From Cylindrodendrum hubeiense (lineage: Eukaryota > Ascomycota > Sordariomycetes > Hypocreales > Nectriaceae), in NCBI GenBank assembly GCA_014621425.1, contig JAANBB010000031.1, positions 124,001 to 188,000 of the forward strand: a stretch of DNA of 64,000 bases. Reading direction: 5' to 3'. Shown piece after piece: positions 45,758 through 56,608 of this stretch; position 1 is the first letter of the stretch; every line of letters begins with the position of its first letter. The translations under genes and the position numbers were made by a program. The notes beneath the pieces were generated by a model, which did no database searches, was not told the origin of the DNA, and worked only from the letters and a program-made list of their open reading frames with translations.

Positions 45758-46119
45758 GTAATCAATTTTCGGGAACCGCCTCTAGTATGACGACTTTGAT
45801 CCTTCTTTATGAGAACCCTTATTCAGTAACCACTATTACCACATGGCTGGTCCGATTATGACCCGGCCGGTTCCGAATGCCTCATTCCTCGCTTCGAGGC
45901 AAGTTATTGACTCTACGAGTCCGGAAATACGGTACTTACATACTGTCGGTAGTGGAGACAAACGGGATCCGCGGGAAGCGTCACTCCCTCATAACATATC
46001 CTCATTGTTACATTACCAACAGGGCGGAACTATGAGATGTGTTGGTTCTTATCAGTGTTCATCTATTCGAACCTTCATTAATCCTTGTCACATTTCTCAA
46101 CCCCAAGCCTCTGCGAATC

Positions 46120-49100
46120 ATGAGCTCTAAACCAACTGCACACTCAAATGGAGTCGATGTAGAACTGACTCTGAAGCCAATGCCGATTGCCATTGTTGGC
46201 ATGAGCTGCAGGTTCGGCGGAGATGCCACTAGCCCTTCTAAGTTGTGGGAACTCTGTGCTACTGGCAAAGACAGCTGGTCCCCTATTCCAGCAGAACGTT
46301 TCACTGGAAGGGTGTGTACTTATCTTGAAATTTCAAATTCAATTCGGCAGAATGGCAACTAACTGGTATTTTTAGAACGTCGTATCTGGTGGTTACTTTC
46401 TACAGGAAGACGTTTCCTTGTTCGATGCACCATTCTTTAACCTTCCGGCCGATGTGGCTAGTGTAAGTTAGATATTACCCTTGTCTAGAAATTTCTAATA
46501 GATTGTCTGTAGGCCATGGATCCTCAAGTCAAGTTATTGCTTGAATCTGTCTATGAGGCCACCGAAGATGGTAAGAACTAACCCTTTAACCTTATTTCTC
46601 GGCATGTCACTAATGGAAATATGTTGTAGCTGGTATCCCCCTTGAGAAGTTGGCTGGGTCCAACACTTCGGTATTTTCTGGTTGTTTCTTCCAAGACTTC
46701 CATGATCTTCTCCTTCGAGATCCTGAGACACTCCCTGCGTCCTTCATGGCCGGCAATGGCACTGCCATGCTCTCAAATCGTATCTCTCACTTTTACGACC
46801 TAAAAGGGCCTAGTATGACGGTTGACACTGGCTGCTCGTCTGGCATGGTAGCTTTACACCAAGCTTGCCAAAATATCCGCACAAGAGAATCTGAAATATC
46901 GATTGTTGGTGGTGCCAGTGTGATTCTTCATCCTGATTTGGTTGCTTCGATGCACGAATCCAGGTAAGTTGACTTCCCTGTACCTAGTTCTGAGTCCCAC
47001 TAATATTTCAGGGTTCTTGGTGCGGACGGCAAGTGTTACGCATGGGATTCACGAGCGCATGGCTACGGTCGAGGAGAGGGCGTTGCTACTCTCGTTCTCA
47101 AGCCCCTTAACTCTGCCGTCAGAGATGGAGATCGCGTCCATGCCGTCATTATTGACACTGGTTTGAACCAAGATGGAAAGACCACAACCATCACCTCACC
47201 GTCTGCAGACGCACAACGACAACTGATTGAAGAGTGTTACAGGCGTGCTGGCCTTGACCTCTCTGACACGGCCTACGTCGAGGCTCATATGACCGGCACG
47301 GCCACCGGAGATCCCATCGAAGCAGAGGCAATTGCCAAGACGTTTGGAAACAGCCGTGGTGCCAACGATCCAGTGATTGTTGGATCAGTGAAAACAAATA
47401 TCGGCCATACTGGACCTGTAAGCGGCCTAGCAGCTGTCATTAAGACCGCCTTCGCCCTCAAAAAGGAGCAAATCCCAGCAAATTTGAACTACACCACGAC
47501 CAATCCAGATATTCCTCTGGTCGACTGGAAGTTGAAGGTGTCAACTGCTCTTCAGAACTGGCCTGGCGGGAAGCCACTCCGAGCATCAGTAAACAACTTT
47601 GGCTACGGTGGTACCAATGGACATGCTATCATGGAGGGTCCCCCAAAGATGCCGGTGCGATCCAAAACATTGGATGACAACACTGAGGTTCATGATCATG
47701 ACCATCCTCTGGTTTTCGTCATCAGTGCCAAGGATTCCACCGTATGCCAAAACATGGCCAGCAACTTGTCTACCCATATCCGCCAGTCCCTCGAAGCTGG
47801 CAACCAGCCATCCCTCGCCGACCTCGCATACACTCTAGCAGCAAGACGATCACGACTCCCTTGGGTGAAAGCAGTTCGAGCTACAACCTTGGAAGAGTTG
47901 GCCGACCGCCTAGAAGATGTAAACCCAAAGCCTTCCCACGCCACGAGAAGACCCCGAATCGGCTTTGTCTTCAACGGCCAGGGCGCTCAGTGGTATGCCA
48001 TGGGTAGGGAGCTTATTGCTACCTATCCTGTTTTCAGCTCAGCCATCAAAGCAGCTAATGAAATCTTGAAAGATTACGGGGCCACGTGGTCTTTAAGTGG
48101 TAAGTCAAAGCTATGATCCAGCGCTGGCAAAATAGACTCTAATTCTTGATAGCTGAGCTCATGCGTGATGAGAACTCAACCCGTGTGCACGAGACCAACA
48201 TCAGTCAGCCAATAAACGTAGCGCTCCAGCTATGTCTCGTTGACCTACTCAAATCGTGGGGCATCACCCCTTCAGCCGTCACCAGCCATTCAAGCGGAGA
48301 AATTGCCGCTGCTTACTCCGTCGGTATTCTGTCCTTCAAGGAAGCTCTCGGCGTGGTCTATTACCGCGGTGAGCTTGCCCTCAAATATCAAAAGCTCTCA
48401 TCCCTTGAGGGCGGAATGTTGGCTGCTGGACTTCGGGCCGAAGATGCTGCAAAGTATCTTGTGGATACTCCAGGTGGCCGTGTCGTGATAGCCTGCATTA
48501 ATAGCTCGGATAGTGTTACGCTTTCGGGAGACCTACCTGCTCTTCGTGAAGTCGCCTCTCGACTAAAGGAAGATGACATTTTTGCGAGGGAACTGAAGGT
48601 CCCCTTGGCTTATCACTCACATCATATGATGCATATGGCACCAGAGTACAAGGACTGTCTCGAAAATATTCTTTCCGACAACCGAGAACAAAAGACCTTG
48701 GCCAACACCATAATCTCCTCTCCCGTCACTGGCGGTATCGTCACTTCTCTAGAGACCTTTGGTCCGGAATATTGGGTCCGCAACCTGACAAGCCCTGTTC
48801 TCTTTTCTCAAGCTTTCGAAAACATGTGCTTTGACACAGACACCACAGCTTCCAAAGGTGCAAGCGTGGATATAATCGTGGAGATTGGAGCACACAGCAC
48901 GCTTTCGGGACCCATTAGATCCATCGCCAAGGACCGAAAAATGCCGTATGTTTCATGTCTGAAGCGTTCGGTGAACGCTGTCGAGACCATGCAAGACCTC
49001 GGATGCGAACTCCTACGCAGAGGATATCCCGTTGCGCTCGACAGCGTCAACCTCCAGTCAGCTCAGGAAATGCCCGTATTTGTGCACGATCTGCCATCAT

Positions 49101-52100
49101 ACCCGTGGAATCACACCAAGCCGTACTGGACAGAGTCAAGGGTCAGCAAGGAGCACAGGTTTAGGACAATACCGGCACAAGAACTGATTGGAACTCCTGT
49201 TGCTGGTGCCAATGCATCTACCTTTTGTTGGAGAAACTTTTTGCGGGTGGCCGACATCCCCTGGCTCACAGACCACCGGATCGACTCCAAGGTTATACTT
49301 CCTGGAGCCGGATACATAGCCATGGCGATAGAAGCGATTCGACTTCTTACAGACGCTTCAGAGCAAAGCATTAGCGGCTACCGATTGAGAGAAGTGGATA
49401 TCACAAACGCCTTGACCATCCCAGACTCTGCAGCCGGTGTCGAAACTCAGCTCTGCCTTCGTCCATGCAGTGATAAGGAGATCGACCACAAGGGCTGGTA
49501 TGAGTTTGAGATCTGGTCATTGACCAGCGGCGACTCCTGGATTCAGCACTGCAAAGGCCATGTCTCTGTGACAAAGGCCACAGGTGCAGTATTAAAGAAA
49601 GCTCCCGAAGCCGCAAGTTTCTTTGTCAATGAATCAAAGACAGAGACCATCGAGATTGAGTCCATATTCGCTGGCCTACGCGATATGAGCTTCTACCATG
49701 GGCCTACATTCCAGAACTTGACCGACTGTCGCACTTCTGGTAACAAAGCTATTACGGCTTTTGATATATCGACAGCTGCATCTGGTACTGAAGACTATGT
49801 ACTTCATCCGACAACCTTAGACTCCATCATCCAAGCTACCTATGCCGGTGTATCTAGCGAGGCGCTGCAAGGCTCTATGGTTGTGCCACGCTCGATACGG
49901 AGCATGTTCATCCCCAAGGACCTAAACAGACAAAGCGGCGGAAAGCTACAGGCCTTTGCAGAATTGTTGAAGTCGGATCGGCGGGGTTGCACGTCTAAAA
50001 TCTCCGTTGTCAACCAAGGTGGCGATGAGAATGCATCATGCCTTCAGATCGATGACTTTTACGCACAATCTATCCCCCAAGAATTTGGCGACGATGCGGC
50101 TTCCAAGGAACCTGTTATGTGTTTAAAGAGCCGGTGGGAGGTAGATATCTTACATGATTTCCCTAAGGCTGTCAAGGACTCCATGAGGCTTGATGTTGAT
50201 CCTCAGGAAATAGAGTTCGACGACAACTTAGACCAGGCCTCTTATCACTTCATCCGTGATGCACTGGTTCAGCTTGAGGGTCAGAGCACAGAAAAAGTTC
50301 AGTGGTATCATAAGATATTGATCGATTGGATGAAGGCCATCGTCGCTCAAGCTGCCAGCGGGAAGCTAGCATCCGGCAGCCAGAACTGGGCAAAAGCAAG
50401 CAAGGGAATGAAGATGCTTCTGTTTGATGAGCTAGAGGCCCGCAATGCTGTCGGTGCACTTCTTTGCCGAGTGGGCCGGAATCTTGTCGACATTGTGCGT
50501 GGGGAGATCACGCCTCTAGAATTGATGATGGAAGGCAACCTCCTGAACGATTACTACATGGAAATTCCCAGATTCAAGTTCCGCAGCAGCCACCATCTCG
50601 CCAAGATCGCCGAGCTCTATGCCGTCAAGCGGCCGGGTGCACGCGTTCTCGAGATCGGGGGTGGTACGGGAGGAGCAACAGGCGTGGTTCTAGAGTCGTT
50701 TGCCACAAGAGGAGAGGGTTCCGGAACTCTGCTCGGCCACTACGACTTCACGGATATCTCGTCTGGATTCTTTGAAGCTGCCAGACAGAAGTTTTCAGCT
50801 TGGACAAGCTTGATGGATTTCAAGAAGCTCAATATCGAAGTCGATCCAACTGAGCAGTCCTTCGTCGAGGGGAGTTACGACCTCATCGTTGCCTCAGCTG
50901 TGCTGCATGCGACCAAGAACCTCAAGAAGACGATGTCACACGTTCGAAAATTGCTCAAGCCAGGCGGCAAGCTGTTACTCGCCGAGGCGACGCAGGACCG
51001 TCTTGACGTTCAGCTCATCTTCGGCACTCTGCCAGGATGGTGGCTAAGCGAAGAGCCGTACCGAAAGATGAGCCCCAACGTATCGCTCGACACTTGGGAC
51101 CGGGTCCTCAGAGAAGAAGGATTCACCGGAGTCGATCTGAAGGTTGGCGACTACGAAGAGCCGGAGTACCAGTCCCTTAACATCATCGTCACCACCGCAA
51201 AATCGACGACGTCGTATCCTTCGTTAATTTCCATTGTCTACACAACTCCACTTCCCCAAGAGTGGGTTGATGAGCTCAAGAAAGCGATCCATACTCTCAC
51301 GGGCATCCGACCCGATATGGAAAGCCTGGCAGAGGCTCGTGTGGAAGACAAGTTGTGCATTTTCACGGGTGAGATGAGCGGACCGTTTGTCGACACGATG
51401 GATAGTGTCGCGTTCGACCAGATGCGGAACCTCCTCGTCAACAGCCGAAGCGTACTGTGGCTGAGCTGCAGTAGTATCATTGACGTAAAGGAGCCATTGT
51501 TTGCACAAGCCCAAGGCCTACTCAGGACATTGAGGAAGGAGGATTCAACCAAACGATGCGTCCAGCTTGATTTCGAGCTTGACTCGAAGCCTTGGACGAC
51601 AGACAAAATCCGCCACATCGTTCGCACAGTCGAAGAAAATTTCGACTACAGTGTGGACATTGCGGAAGGGGAATGGGAATATGCCGTCAAAGATGACATG
51701 CTGCACGTCTCTCGAATCTATCCCGACAAGGCAACGGACCACGCCGCTCGCAAGGTCGTAGCTGACCCGCATGCTGAGCTTCAGCTCTTCCATCAACCTG
51801 GCCGCGCTCTTGTCTGGGAGGCCGGAAAATCCAATCTCTTGAGCGATTTGCACTTCACTGACAGACCTGACATTGACGAGGCCGTACCAAGTGGCGTGGT
51901 GGAAGTCGAACCTAAGGCCTTTGGCCTCAACTTCCGCGATGTCATGGCGGCGCTAGGGCAAATCGATGAAACCCTGATGGGACACGATTGCAGTGGAATT
52001 GTCACTCGGCTGGGCCCCAATACAGAACAGAGTGGCCTCAAGGTCGGTGATCGAGTCACTGCCATGTGCGATGGCAGGTTTTCGAGCACAGAAAGAGCGC

Positions 52101-54050
52101 TGTGGACGGCTGTGACCAAGATACCCGACGACATGTCCTGGGAAGAAGCTGCGTCTATCCCTATCGTGTACACCACAGCCTACCACTCTCTATTCGACCT
52201 CGCCCGCCTCGAGAAGGGTGAATCAATCCTGATACACGCTGCCACTGGTGGTGTCGGCCTAGCAGCCATCATGTTAGCCCAGCATATTGGGGCCGAGATC
52301 TTCGTGACATGCAGCACGCCGGCAAAGCGTCGCCTCCTCGAGGAGCGATTTCACATCGCTTCAGACCACATCTTCCACAGCCGAGATGTCAGCTTTGCCG
52401 AGGAACTCATGGCAAAGACCGAAGGCAGGGGAGTCGATGTCGTGCTCAACTCACTCTCGGGCCCGCTGCTCAAGGCGTCCTGGGAGTGTGTCGCCAGGTT
52501 CGGCAGATTTGTGGAAATCGGCAAGGTCGACATTGAGGCGGGACGACACCTAGATATGGCAGCTTTCGGTCGCGGTGCAAGCATCTTTGGCGTCGATCTC
52601 CTCCAGCTCAACAGGTACAAGGGCAGCGTGGTGCATCGGGCGCTCACTGCCTCAGTGAAACTGTGCGCTGAGAAGATCACCCATCCCATCTATCCTCGGA
52701 CAGTCTACCCGATCTCGGAGATGGAGGCTGCGTTGCGACAGATGCAGGCTGGAACTCATGTTGGGCGACTCATCCTCGTCCCACAACCCGGAGACCAAGT
52801 CAAGGTCATTTCTCGCCCACGAGCTGTGAACCTCGCGAGCTCCGATAGCACGTACCTGATCACCGGTGGTCTTGGTGGTCTCGGCCGCGCCATCGCACTT
52901 TGGATGGTCCAAAAGGGAGCCAGGAATATTGTTCTCGTTTCCAGAAACGCCCAATCGCATCCTGGTGCTGCTTCGCTCATACAGCAAGCCAAGGACGATG
53001 GCTGCAATTTGCAAGTTCGCAACTGTGACGTGTCGGATGAAAGCAGTCTGCTGGAGCTTCTCGGGGACTGCGCTCGTACATTGCCCCCGATTCGAGGAGT
53101 CGTCGCCGGCGCCATGGTCTTAAACGTAAGTGTCACCTGTAACTCTCTCAAGACTCATACCACGGTACCGCCGTCGTTGAACAATGATGCTAACTGTCGT
53201 GTAGGATTCCGTCCTTGAGCGTATGACATACGCCCAGTGGCGCCAGACAACCCTCCCCAAGGTCGCTGGTACGATGAATCTGCACAAACATCTCCCCAAT
53301 CAATCTTTCTTCATCATGCTATCGTCCTTTGCCGGCGCCTTCGGTCATTTGTCCCAGGCCAACTACAATGCTGGAAACACATTCCAGGATGCCCTTGCTC
53401 GACACCGGACCTCTCTCGGCATGCCTGCCGTGTCTATCGACTTAGCTGCCGTCAAGTCGGTCGGGTTTGTAGCTGAAGCAGATGACGCAGAACGCGAGCG
53501 CATCTTGAAGAGCTTAGGCGCTGACGTCCTGGAAATTGACCACGTGCTGCGGATCATCGAAACTGCCATTCGAGAGCCGCTGCGAGCCTCCCCTGATGAC
53601 AGTCAGATCATTACCTGTCTAGCTCGTTACGGGTCCATCATCGAAGGCTCGGCTAGTAAGAGGGATCGCCGGTTTGCAACAGTCAGGATAGCCGGTCGGA
53701 CTGCCGTCTCGGATGGATTAGCAGCAGGGGACGCAGCGGATGCGACCGCCGTGTTGATCCAGTCGCTTTCGAGCAGTGGTGTTTCGCTGGTGGATGCGGC
53801 CCATGCAATTACTCAGGCGATCATCAGCAAGCTGGCCGACATCTTCAATATTGCGGTAGCCGAGATCGACGCCAGCTTGCCCATGTCGCACTACGGTGTC
53901 GACTCGCTGGTCGCGGTGGAGTTGAGAAACTGGCTGGGAAGTGCCGCCAAGGCCAAAGTCTCCATTTTCACCATTCTCCAGACCCCTTCACTCACCGAAT
54001 TTGCCTCATTGGTAGCCTCAAGCAGCAAGTTCTTGAAGACGGAGGTGTAA
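46120..54050 (+). CDS. Highly reducing type I polyketide synthase (KS-AT-DH-MT-ER-KR-ACP)
   Basis: Seven exons (46120-46311, 46376-46462, 46513-46570, 46630-46963, 47012-48099, 48153-53125, 53205-54050) give 2525 residues with a continuous frame. KS, about 21-430: Cys181 in VDTGCSSGM, His316 in EAHMTGT, Lys351/His356 in [10 protein letters not shown], about 538-850: Ser633 in SHSSGE, later YHSHHM. DH, from about 920: His near 959 in [15 protein letters not shown], and Asp in LHPTTLDSI near 1138. C-methyltransferase: SAM site [12 protein letters not shown] near 1416. ER: FGLNFRD near 1840 and NADPH site [11 protein letters not shown] near 1947. [11 protein letters not shown] near 2153 and Tyr2298 in [13 protein letters not shown]: Ser2478 in [10 protein letters not shown]. 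There is no thioesterase or other release domain, so a separate acyltransferase or other enzyme would free the product. It makes a reduced, possibly alpha-methylated chain in the cytosol. All catalytic residues seem present. Product not predictable. Confidence 0.96.
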
Positions 54051-54932
54051 GTAGCGTATGGGGTCGGTTTGTATATGAGCTAGAATCACCTTTTAGACGT
54101 AATAACAGTACGCACTTCCACTTTGAATGCACGGTACAGGAGTCCGGGCCCGTGGACCATAGTAACGAGTATATTTGGCGTATCACACTGGAAAAGTTTA
54201 GAGCATGGCGTCTTGCATCATTGGGCGGATATACGGCTACAGGTATGTGATTGGTAAAGGTCCAGTGCTTGAAGGCAAGGATCGGTATCGTATGTAAACT
54301 TGAACACAGCGGGCCATTCTCCGTAGACTCGACGTGTGGTCTTTATTCCACTAATGCTCCAAGTGGAGCTGTCTCCTTTCGGACCCTTACGCGGACCCTC
54401 GGTGGTGGATCCCAGCCCAACAAGAGCCATGGACAGGGAAGATCCAAGGTCAGGCTAAAAACATTTATTGGCGTGTTAATGCAACAAGGTTCACGGAGAA
54501 ACAGGAGATCAACAAGGAGTGGTTTCAGTTTTTGTTCATTTCTATCTAATGTAACACCTTCTAACGCCTGTTCTCAATGTGATCCATTCTCGAAGAAACA
54601 GCACAGCCAAGCTTTGTTTTACAGATGCTTGGCCCACGGTGTTTCATAGTTGTTCGATTGAAACTAGACCATGCATGCAGAGACTACTCGGGAGGTGTTA
54701 GCTGGTGATCATCTTTGATTTGAAGATCCAAAGCTCGGCATGGCAGTGGGGAGTGTAAAGGCTTACCCGAATGACCCATGTTGTCGTTGCAAAGGCCGTT
54801 GCCACCAATTTGATTCCAGTTCTTCGACGTAGACGCTTGAGCTTTGGGTATATAGAAATGATTGGTCGAGTCGTCTATGAGTTGTCGTCGAAGGACCTGG
54901 TATTGGTTTGACCGGCCCGATCCCGAGTTGGC
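54051..54932. other. Intergenic, no supported gene
   Basis: PKS 3' region. The 132-codon ORF at 54251-54649 has no domain. Nothing else seen. Confidence 0.45.
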
Positions 54933-55052
54933 TTATTCCAGATCGATTCCGGAGACGGTAGGGGCCTCACCAGCTCGGGGCTGGAAAGAAGGGAAGGGAA
55001 GGGCGGCAACCAGAGTGGCGCAGGCGATGGCGATGATAGCGGAGGCGTTCAT
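54933..55052 (-). CDS. Possible small secreted peptide (39 aa)
   Basis: The last 39 codons of a longer open frame start with MNASAIIAIACATLVAALP, a convincing signal peptide, and end with a short tail (SFQPRAGEAPTVSGIDLE, read after PFP). The upstream part of the open frame is a CT-rich leader with tandem repeats, not protein-like, so I place the start at this ATG (preceded by AAC ATC AAC). A donor-like GGTGAG lies just after the codons for QPRA; splicing there would change the C-terminus and lengthen it, so the true 3' structure is open. It could be an effector-like or housekeeping peptide, and no family is recognised. It lies in reverse orientation about 0.9 kb after the PKS. Confidence 0.38.
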   Translation of the reverse strand: MNASAIIAIACATLVAALPFPSFQPRAGEAPTVSGIDLE

Positions 55053-56608
55053 GTTGATGTTTGTTGTGGTTGTTGTGGGGAAAAGTTGGTAATGGATTGA
55101 GCTGTTTGTGTATAGGCAAGACTGGCTTTTGTGTCTGGGACAGTGGGCGGGTAGAGATGAGATGATAAAGAAGAGAAAACTGGGTCGACCTTGCTCGCAG
55201 AGCTTGGGAATGAATGTGTATTTGAGTGACTGTGTGAGTGACTGTGAGTGACTGTGAGTGACTGTGAGGGAAAGTGAGTGAATTGGATTGGAATGTTTCT
55301 GAGTTCCAAGTGTGGCCGGGCCCTCGCTTTTTGACCGCAACGGGACGTCGGGTGAGACATACTGTCTCGAACCACTCGTCGTCACCGGAGCTGGCGTCGT
55401 CACCGGATTCGTGTCGTGGAGTAGAAACAAGGGGGGCCGCCCATACGTTTGCGTCCCCACTTGGGCCGAACGCTCTCTAACAGGTCCACAAGCCCCTACG
55501 TACGCGGGTTTTGGAGGGTCAATGGGAGGAGATGCTTGACATGCAACGGAGTTGATCACACGCCAATGGGAGCAATTGGTTCCTGGCCGTCCTGGCGGAC
55601 CTGGCGAATAGAAGTGCCGCAACACCCGCTCGTGGAAGATTTTTGCATTGTTCCTCGATCAGCCATTCCCCGCTGGGTTCGCAAGTCCTGAAACGCCTCC
55701 CCAAACCACCAATGACATGCTACATCCGCGACGGCTCTGGAGAGGGTCGCCCCGGAATACTTCCCTTCTGGGAGGGGTCCATCCTGGCGATAATCTACAC
55801 AGTACGCGTACTTATCCATGTCGCAGTGATCATCGCGTCGGGAATTAACTCAACAGTAGGCCTCCCGAAGACGCATGGGCCTCGACGACGGCCCTAGAAG
55901 ACCGGGTCGTCGGCGAAGCTAGAGACGTAGATACCACGCGGCATAGCGGCGCGGTCGACGATGATGCAGCGGAATCAATTGAAGGATACGTAACAAGTAA
56001 AAATAGAGAGCTCATTGAAAGACTGGATGAGGCGTCTAGATGACGATGGTTGTTTTGACCAGGTCCAAGTTGAATCGCACCCTTGGCAGCGGAAAGCTGG
56101 CACGGAAACACAGCGCTTGCGAAACAACGATTCGACAGCGCGGTCCCACAGGACGAAGTGCATAGTCGACCATGTCCCTGCCCAATGCTTCATCTTTCCT
56201 GCATCCACATGGCCATCAAATTCATCGTCTCGCTTATCGTTATCGTATTTAGCTAGGATGGTAGGAGAAGCTTAGGTGGGTGAGCCATGGCCGCAGAAAC
56301 TTTGACCTGTGTGAGGTTGTTTTGGTGTGGATGTCTTCCGCGGATCTTGTAACGACCTACGGGTATTAATTGACACGCCTGGAAAATGAAATTAATTTGT
56401 TATCCGAAGATTATTCGAGCGAGCAAAGGATGTTTTGTATGACTCTTACAGTAAACCACCCTGGTGGTTGGCTGCATGGATGGGATGACTCAAACAGCAG
56501 GTAGGTTGCTGTATAATACCCTACACCTAAGCCGAACAACTTCTCAAATTCACAACCACAAATATCGACGTTGGGCAGTGTTTCTTGATCCATCGCCGTC
56601 ACTACAAA
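55053..56608. other. Intergenic; leader repeats, otherwise empty
   Basis: Contains the 10-bp repeat array (55224-55265) and several short ORFs without domains. A minus-strand stretch around 55905-55960 reads MPRGIYVSSFADDPVF before a stop, possibly the tail of a decayed gene, but nothing joins to it upstream. Confidence 0.4.
55224..55265. repeat. Four copies of the decamer GAGTGACTGT
   Basis: Exact copies start at 55224, 55236, 55246 and 55256, with two extra bases between the first two. On the minus strand this becomes ACAGTCACTC, in the presumed leader or promoter of the small secreted peptide (170-210 bp upstream of its ATG). Confidence 0.8.

Larger units (their letters stand above)
45503..46119. 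promoter_or_regulatory. Divergent promoter, acyltransferase/HR-PKS
   Basis: 617 bp between start codons. It carries the TCGGAAT array (45516-45580), a 13-bp direct repeat (45727-45757), a CCGG-rich patch (45863-45876) and a palindrome CCTCG-CTT-CGAGG (45887-45899). Such CGG/CCG-containing repeats are the sort of site Zn2Cys6 activators bind; no binder is known. No regulator gene lies within the PKS block itself. Confidence 0.5.

Noticed and set aside
54933..55625. A 230-codon ORF as one protein
   Set aside because: Its first 190 codons cover CT-rich leader and tandem repeats with no protein character; only the final 39 codons with a signal peptide are plausible.
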